Shown piece after piece: positions 6,231 to 10,564 of a stretch of DNA of 10,564 bases; position 1 is the first letter of the stretch, and the number at the start of each line of letters is the position of its first letter. The translations under genes and the position numbers were made by a program. Under the pieces are notes generated by a model. It was not told where the DNA came from. It saw only the letters and a program-made list of their open reading frames with translations, and searched no databases. This DNA comes from Acidobacteriota bacterium. GTDB taxonomy: Bacteria > Acidobacteriota > Terriglobia > UBA7540. The DNA lies in assembly GCA_003224635.1 (NCBI GenBank), contig QHZK01000217.1, positions 1-10,564 on the forward strand, written 5' to 3'.

Positions 6231-6348
6231 TGCCCAGCAGTTGTTGGACGTGCAGCGGCGGATGCGCAAAGTCCGGAATGGCGGCGTGGGAGGGCGCGAC
6301 GCGGGGGCTTGCCAGGCGATATATCAGCTTAGGACACCCAAAGTGACT

Positions 6349-6362
6349 TATCCAAGTGGATA
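6349..6362. promoter_or_regulatory. Operator-like palindrome upstream of the large gene
   Basis: TATCCA (6349-6354) and TGGATA (6357-6362) form a perfect dyad with a 2-bp centre. They are flanked by AAGTG (6341-6345) and CACTT (6372-6376), also an inverted pair. It ends 16 bp before the -35 box of the next promoter. It could be a regulator site or the trace of an insertion-sequence end. No protein can be assigned. Confidence 0.3.
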
Positions 6363-6378
6363 TCAGTGGAACACTTGA

Positions 6379-6407
6379 TTGACGCCAACAACCGGAAACC
6401 ATAACAT
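6379..6407 (+). promoter_or_regulatory. Predicted sigma70-type promoter of the large surface protein gene
   Basis: TTGACG (6379-6384) and TAACAT (6402-6407) are spaced exactly 17 bp. The -35 matches the consensus at five of six positions and the -10 at four of six. The predicted start near 6414 would give a leader of about 50 nt. That leader ends in GGAGGG (6454-6459), well placed before the ATG at 6466. Confidence 0.5.
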
Positions 6408-6465
6408 ATGCGGCCATAAGCATCCCCAAAAAAGGGTCGATAAAGCCGTTCGCGGAGGGATTACG

Positions 6466-9400
6466 ATGAGCGAGTCGTTCTCCGACCAGAAGTCGAGAAG
6501 ACGTTTCGTTGTGGTGTCCGCAGCCGTGGCTGTCTGCCTTCTGGGCGCTTTGCTGTACCGCCCGACTTCCAGCCGAGGTCTGAAGAATAAGAACGCGCCA
6601 TCCGGAGCCCAAATCGGAATTACGCGCGTTGCGGCTGATACTCCTGCGAACTTGCCGACCAGCGCAGCAGACCTGGCACATGCGGCCAACACAATCTCGC
6701 GGCATAGCAGGCCCACGAACCATGTGCAGGGCAATCCCAAGCAGCCTATGAGATCGCCCCTGGTCGTGACGCTTGGCGACAACTTGCCTAGCAAACGTCG
6801 CTGCTTCGTTTTACCTGGAGTCTTGGCCAAGGCCTCGGCGGCCGGGAGTGCGGGGCCTAAGACCGGCGCGGTCAAGCGAAAAACGATGGTTTCCGTCGAG
6901 AGCTTCAGCAAGCCATTGTTGAGCCTTGAGGCCAACGTCGGTCAAAGCGACCAGATTCCGGGCGGGGCGACGCTTGGAAAGGATCACGTGGGATTTTTGT
7001 CGCAGGGGCGCGGCTACACGGTGTTCCTGACCGGTGATGAGGCGGTGCTTGCGCTCAGGAGTCGGAAGTCAGGAGTCAGAAGTCAGAATGATAAGACAGA
7101 CCACGAACTACGGACAACGGACGTACTTTACATGAAACTCGTGGGCGCGAACCAGTCTGCCACACCCACCGGCCTCGAAGAACTGCCCGGCAAGACCAAC
7201 TACTTCATTGGAAAGGACCCGAAAAAATGGCGCACTAACATTCCGACCTTTGCCAGAGTGAAGTACGAAGGAGTCTACCCGGGCGTGGACATAGTTTACC
7301 ACGGCGATCCAGCGCGGCCGGGACAGGTCGAATACGATTTCCTGGTGGCGCCCGGGGCTGATCCCCGGGTGGTAACGCTGGCCGTAGAGGCGGGTTTATC
7401 CCGCCATGACCAAAGAGGCAGCAGAAAGCCGCACCTACGCGTAGAGAAGAACGGCGATCTGGCGATTCCCACCAAGGCGGGCGAGGTCCGTTTTCACAAG
7501 CCCGTGGTGTATCAGCCAGCAGAAAGCTCTGAGTTATCAGTTTTCAGTTCCCAGTTGCGAAGCTCCACGGACAACGGACCACGCACAACAGACGGCGTTA
7601 ATCAAAAATCGAAAATCCAAAATCCAAAATTTCTGGATGGCCGCTACGTAGTGACCGCCGACAACCGCGTCCACTTTGGTATCTCCGCTTATGACCGCAG
7701 CAGGCCGCTGATCATCGATCCGGTCCTAAGCTACTCCACTTTTGTAGGAGCCAGCTCCGGCGACTTCGTCTCCGCAGTCGCCCTGGATAGTTCCGGCAAT
7801 GCTTACGTGACCGGCAAAAACGATGCCGGCCTGGTATTCGTCACCAAGCTGAGCAACAACGGAAACTCCGTCGTCTACAATACCGTGCTCGGGTCGGGTT
7901 ACGAAGGTTCCCCCCAAGCGATTGCTGTCGACGCCTCGGGCCGTGCCTACATCACGGGAGGAGCGGGCCCGGGATTCCCGACCACAGCCGGCGCCTTTCA
8001 GGCCTCGGCGAGCGGTGGAACGCACGTTTTTGTTACGGTCCTCGATCCCTCGGGCGCCAGCCTGGTTTACTCGGGCTACCTCGCCGGGAGCGTCGGGGAA
8101 CAGGCCAACGGCATTGCGTTTGACGCTTCTGGGAATGTCTACGTGACCGGATCGACGGAATCGACGGATTTTCCCACGACGCCGGGAGCCTTCCAGACCA
8201 CATTCGGAGGTTCCACGCGCAGTGGCTTCGTAGCGAAAATCAATCCCGCGGCCGCCGGCGCTGCCTCGCTGGTTTATTCCACGCTCCTAGGTGGCGCCGC
8301 GACACCCTCCGTCGAAAATGCGATCGCCGTTGACGCCACGGGGAACGCCTACGTTACAGGCAACGGCGGACCGGAATTTCCCACCACGAGCGGCGCTTTC
8401 GCATATACGGGAAGCGAGAGCGGTTCGGGCGGAGTATTTGTGACCAAATTGAATCCCGCCGGCGCGTCGCTGGTTTACTCCGCTTATCTGGGCTTTGGCG
8501 AGGGAACGGGTATTGCGGTCGATGGTGCCGGCAACGCTTACGTCGCCGGCCTCCCGCAGGTGTCCGACTTTCCGACTACCTCCGGAGCCTACCAGACGAC
8601 CTTCCCCAGCGGCTTCGTGGCGAAGCTCAACCCCGCGGGCTCGGGGCTCGTTTATTCCACTTTTCTCAGCGGTCCCGGAGAGGACGTAACGCCGCAAAGC
8701 ATTGCCTTACAGCGGGGTTGTGCCTCTGCTTGTAACGCCTACGTCTCCGGATTCACCAGCGCTCCCGACTTCCCCGCGGTGAATCCAGTCCAAGATTTTA
8801 ACGCGGGTGGAGACGACGCTTTTGTCGTGCAGCTCTCCGCAGACGGTTCGAGCGCGGTATATTCGACTTATCTCGGAGGCAGCGCGGACGAAAACAACCT
8901 CGACGGCGAAGCGCACATGCCGAGCATCGCCGTGAGCGCAACCGGTGACGTGGTAGTGGCTGGCGCAACTGCTTCCAGCGATTTCCCCGTGTCCTTGAGC
9001 GCCACCGCAGCCACCCAAGGATTTGTGGCGAAGATCGCTTCAACGAATGCTTCCGAAGTGGTCCTAGTTCCGGCAAGCCTGAGTTTTGGCACGCACGTGG
9101 TGGGCGTCAAGAGCGGCGCGCTCACCCTTACGCTGCGCAATATGGGCAGCAAGACTCTAAGTATCACCAACGTTGTCGCGGGGGGCGATTTCGCCCTGTC
9201 GAACACATGCGGGACGAGTGTTGCAGGCGGCGGCAGTTGCGCGATCACCGTGACCTTTACGCCCACAGCCCACGGCGACCGCACCGGCACGGTCACGATC
9301 ACAGACGATGCTCAGAACGGGCCCACCAACGTCGTCAATCTTTCGGGCACGGGCACTGCCGGAGCCGTTCTCAATTTTTCACCCGCCGCTCTGAATTTCG

Positions 9401-10564
9401 GCGATCAGAAGGTAGGAACCACCGGAGCGACGCAGAAGGTCACGCTCTCGAATATCGGAAATCAGACATTGACGTTGTCAGGCTTCGACGTGACAGGGGA
9501 CTTCTCGCAAACTGATAACTGCCCCGCGACTCTGGTGCCAGCCGCGAGCTGCTCCCTGAGCGTCTCCTTTAGACCGACGCAGCCCGGGTTCCGTGCGGGA
9601 ACCATCACGGCTTCGAGCAGCACTGCGCCAGGCGGCAATCAGACGGTATCCTTGGGCGGCACCGGGACGGGAGTTGGCACATCGGCACTGACCCTCTCCA
9701 CCAACGGACTAGCCTTCGGGAATCAGGGCCTGAAAACAACCAGTCCTCCTCAAACGGTCACCGTGACCAATTCCGGCAACGTTCCTGTGACCATCTCAAG
9801 CGTCGCGGCAAGCGGTGATTTTGCTTTGACTAACGACTGTCCGAGCAGCCTAAGTCCCGCCGCGAGCTGTCCTGTGAGCGTCACTTTTACCCCTGCCGTT
9901 GTGGGAGTGCGTGCGGGCTCGGTCGTCATCACCGACAGCACATCCACCAGCCCGGAATTGGTTAGCTTGACGGGCACGGGCGTGAGCCCGCATCCGGAAC
10001 TTACCGTCAATCCCAGCGGCTTGAGCTTCTTGGACCAAGCGGTGGGAACCACGAGCTCTCAATACAGAGTGACCGTCGCCAATCCTGGAAACGTTCCAGT
10101 GACGATTGACAGGGTTTTGGCAAGCGGGGACTTCCAGGTAACGCCCGGCAGCAATTGTGTCGGGACTTTGGCGCCGTCCGCACAATGCCAGTTGGGCGTT
10201 ACATTCACTCCCACGACAACCGGCCCCCGCAGCGGGCAGCTCTCTATTGTTGACAATGCGCCGGGGAGTCCTCAGACCGTGAGCCTGGTCGGCAACGGGC
10301 TTGTCGTGGTCCAGACGATTGTAGTAACTCCTACCAGCATGGATTTTCCCGACCAGGTCGTCGGGACCGTGAGCAACAACAACTTCCAGAACCTGACCAT
10401 TATTAATACTGGAAATGTCTTGGCGACGATTTCGAATATCACGATTAGTGGCGACTTTTCGGTTGGTTCCTCCAACTGCGTGAGCGTTCCTTTGGCTCTT
10501 GGCCCCGGACAATCCTGCAGTCTTACCATCAATTTCGCCCCAACGGCGGCGGGCAGCCGGACCG
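6466..10564 (+). CDS. Very large secreted SBBP beta-propeller / ASH-domain (choice-of-anchor D) protein (partial, 3' end beyond window)
   Basis: At least 1366 residues are visible with no stop. The ATG at 6466 has GGAGGG 6 bp upstream. Residues 11-30 (RRRFVVVSAAVAVCLLGALL) form an export signal or membrane anchor, and SRRRF resembles a twin-arginine motif. Residues about 145-415 resemble the DUF7948-type N-terminal domain seen on SBBP proteins (NYFIGKDPKKWRTNIPTFA, then VYPGVDIVYHG, then RPLIIDPVL). Residues about 420-862 hold seven SBBP-type repeats (VYSTYLGG...IAVD..GNAYVTG...DFPTT), probably one propeller. From about 866 come five ASH domains (SFG...VG, FTPT..G.R.G...I.D, SL.GTG). Each ASH domain has two cysteines 10 apart (13 in the last), suggesting disulfides outside the cytoplasm. 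The role is unknown; a cell-surface or adhesion role is inference. In-frame heptamer repeats interrupt the N-terminal domain. Confidence 0.9.
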   Translation, partial: MSESFSDQKSRRRFVVVSAAVAVCLLGALLYRPTSSRGLKNKNAPSGAQIGITRVAADTPANLPTSAADLAHAANTISRHSRPTNHVQGNPKQPMRSPLVVTLGDNLPSKRRCFVLPGVLAKASAAGSAGPKTGAVKRKTMVSVESFSKPLLSLEANVGQSDQIPGGATLGKDHVGFLSQGRGYTVFLTGDEAVLALRSRKSGVRSQNDKTDHELRTTDVLYMKLVGANQSATPTGLEELPGKTNYFIGKDPKKWRTNIPTFARVKYEGVYPGVDIVYHGDPARPGQVEYDFLVAPGADPRVVTLAVEAGLSRHDQRGSRKPHLRVEKNGDLAIPTKAGEVRFHKPVVYQPAESSELSVFSSQLRSSTDNGPRTTDGVNQKSKIQNPKFLDGRYVVTADNRVHFGISAYDRSRPLIIDPVLSYSTFVGASSGDFVSAVALDSSGNAYVTGKNDAGLVFVTKLSNNGNSVVYNTVLGSGYEGSPQAIAVDASGRAYITGGAGPGFPTTAGAFQASASGGTHVFVTVLDPSGASLVYSGYLAGSVGEQANGIAFDASGNVYVTGSTESTDFPTTPGAFQTTFGGSTRSGFVAKINPAAAGAASLVYSTLLGGAATPSVENAIAVDATGNAYVTGNGGPEFPTTSGAFAYTGSESGSGGVFVTKLNPAGASLVYSAYLGFGEGTGIAVDGAGNAYVAGLPQVSDFPTTSGAYQTTFPSGFVAKLNPAGSGLVYSTFLSGPGEDVTPQSIALQRGCASACNAYVSGFTSAPDFPAVNPVQDFNAGGDDAFVVQLSADGSSAVYSTYLGGSADENNLDGEAHMPSIAVSATGDVVVAGATASSDFPVSLSATAATQGFVAKIASTNASEVVLVPASLSFGTHVVGVKSGALTLTLRNMGSKTLSITNVVAGGDFALSNTCGTSVAGGGSCAITVTFTPTAHGDRTGTVTITDDAQNGPTNVVNLSGTGTAGAVLNFSPAALNFGDQKVGTTGATQKVTLSNIGNQTLTLSGFDVTGDFSQTDNCPATLVPAASCSLSVSFRPTQPGFRAGTITASSSTAPGGNQTVSLGGTGTGVGTSALTLSTNGLAFGNQGLKTTSPPQTVTVTNSGNVPVTISSVAASGDFALTNDCPSSLSPAASCPVSVTFTPAVVGVRAGSVVITDSTSTSPELVSLTGTGVSPHPELTVNPSGLSFLDQAVGTTSSQYRVTVANPGNVPVTIDRVLASGDFQVTPGSNCVGTLAPSAQCQLGVTFTPTTTGPRSGQLSIVDNAPGSPQTVSLVGNGLVVVQTIVVTPTSMDFPDQVVGTVSNNNFQNLTIINTGNVLATISNITISGDFSVGSSNCVSVPLALGPGQSCSLTINFAPTAAGSRT
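7057..7084 (+). repeat. Heptamer repeat block A (AGGAGTC-type, 4 units)
   Basis: AGGAGTC, GGAAGTC, AGGAGTC and AGAAGTC follow without spacing, and a fifth degenerate unit (AGAATGA) comes next. The block lies inside the large gene and is translated as part of RSRKSGVRSQN. It sits between the strand ending in VLAL and the next conserved segment DVLYMKLVG, so it falls in a variable loop. A 7-bp unit is not a codon multiple; three units restore the frame. Confidence 0.85.
7096..7123 (+). repeat. Heptamer repeat block B1 (ACGGACA-type, 4 units)
   Basis: ACAGACC, ACGAACT, ACGGACA and ACGGACG are contiguous and lie 11 bp after block A. They are translated as part of TDHELRTTDV in the large gene. 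The same heptamer family returns at 7567-7594, where the peptide DNGPRTTDG again contains RTTD. The two blocks are therefore read in the same reading phase. Confidence 0.8.
7534..7554 (+). repeat. Heptamer repeat block C (TTATCAG-type, 3 units)
   Basis: TTATCAG, TTTTCAG and TTCCCAG are contiguous, with a degenerate unit on either side. The 21 bp encode exactly seven residues (within ELSVFSSQL) and so do not shift the frame. They follow the conserved HKPVVYQP segment of the N-terminal domain. Confidence 0.8.
7567..7594 (+). repeat. Heptamer repeat block B2 (ACGGACA-type, 4 units)
   Basis: ACGGACA, ACGGACC, ACGCACA and ACAGACG are contiguous. This is the second occurrence of the family seen at 7096-7123, here between blocks C and D. 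The encoded stretch is STDNGPRTTDG. Confidence 0.8.
7604..7631 (+). repeat. Heptamer repeat block D (CAAAATC-type, 4 units)
   Basis: AAAAATC, GAAAATC, CAAAATC and CAAAATT are contiguous. The A-rich 28 bp stand out sharply from the GC-rich gene. They encode QKSKIQNPKF just before the conserved segment DGRYVV that resumes the domain. Confidence 0.85.
7723..9054 (+). repeat. Seven SBBP-type repeats (probable seven-bladed beta-propeller)
   Basis: Seven units share the pattern YS.YLGG...AIAVD.SGNAYVTG....DFPTT.GAFQ. Their GNAYVTG-like cores are SSGNAYVTG, ASGRAYITG, ASGNVYVTG, ATGNAYVTG, GAGNAYVAG, SACNAYVSG and ATGDVVVAG. Unit six is unusual: the core is replaced by QRGCASACNAYVSG, whose two cysteines could form a local disulfide. 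The DNA of the units is clearly diverged, so they are not recent duplications. Confidence 0.8.
9061..10564 (+). repeat. Five tandem ASH / choice-of-anchor D immunoglobulin-like domains, the last incomplete
   Basis: Approximate units are 9061-9357, 9364-9666, 9676-9984, 9988-10299 and 10303 to the edge, each about 100 residues. Each begins P..L.FG or FLDQ..VGT, has a central N.GN...TI, then a Cys pair, V.FTPT..G.R, and ends L.G.G. Units 3 and 4 share a nearly identical nucleotide stretch around AACGTTCC.GTGAC (9779 and 10091), so that pair may be more recently related. How many further units follow outside the window is unknown. Confidence 0.85.

Noticed and set aside
6408..6465. Riboswitch in the leader of the large gene (cyclic-di-GMP-like fragments)
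   Set aside because: Only scattered similarity (GGGTCGATAAAGCC) and about 50 nt of leader, too short and lacking the paired helices of that aptamer.
5800..6723. Minus-strand frame of 307 codons spanning the transposase remnant and the start of the large gene
   Set aside because: Only a small internal stretch (ANAYLEGE) is meaningful, and it belongs to the frameshifted transposase. The remainder is antisense to the large gene's N-terminus.
7057..7631. CRISPR array
   Set aside because: Units are contiguous 7-mers without spacers and lie inside a translated frame.
8287..10532. Several minus-strand frames of 65-220 codons under the propeller and ASH repeats
   Set aside because: All are antisense to a continuous, clearly protein-like plus-strand frame with repeat-domain structure.

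Overview
The window looks like a piece of a GC-rich Gram-negative chromosome, most likely Acidobacteriota. That assignment is inference. It rests on lpxC (lipid A synthesis, so an outer membrane is present), on a very long secreted protein made of SBBP-type beta-propeller repeats followed by ASH (choice-of-anchor D) domains, and on several families of short heptamer repeats. No rRNA or other taxonomic marker is present.

Left part (1-4461) is housekeeping and lies on the minus strand. In transcription order it reads lpxC, an unrecognised protein of about 217 residues, an M24 (Xaa-Pro) peptidase, accB (biotin carboxyl carrier protein) and accC (biotin carboxylase, running off the left edge). 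Hypothetical protein and peptidase are 5 bp apart, and peptidase and accB 66 bp apart, so they are probably one transcript. AccB and AccC act together in the first half-reaction of acetyl-CoA carboxylase and feed fatty-acid synthesis; LpxC draws on acyl-chain metabolism for lipid A. Two structured non-coding stretches interrupt the cluster: a cloverleaf-like set of stems between lpxC and the hypothetical gene, and a large inverted repeat between accB and accC.

Middle part (4462-6465) is a scar-like accessory segment, apparently lower in GC. It holds a free-standing Clp N-domain protein on the minus strand. Directly downstream, in the same frame, is a decayed propeller-like coding remnant interrupted by amber codons. 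Then come a short plus-strand ORF with a good ribosome binding site that looks truncated, and a frameshifted transposase remnant on the minus strand.

Right part (6466-10564 and beyond) is one very long plus-strand gene. It has a good sigma70-like promoter and a strong Shine-Dalgarno. It encodes an N-terminal membrane or export segment, a globular DUF7948-like N-terminal region, seven SBBP-type repeats (probably one seven-bladed propeller) and at least five tandem ASH domains, with the last cut by the window edge. Its N-terminal region carries five blocks of 7-bp repeats of four sequence families, all read in frame. I regard this as the most unusual feature of the window.
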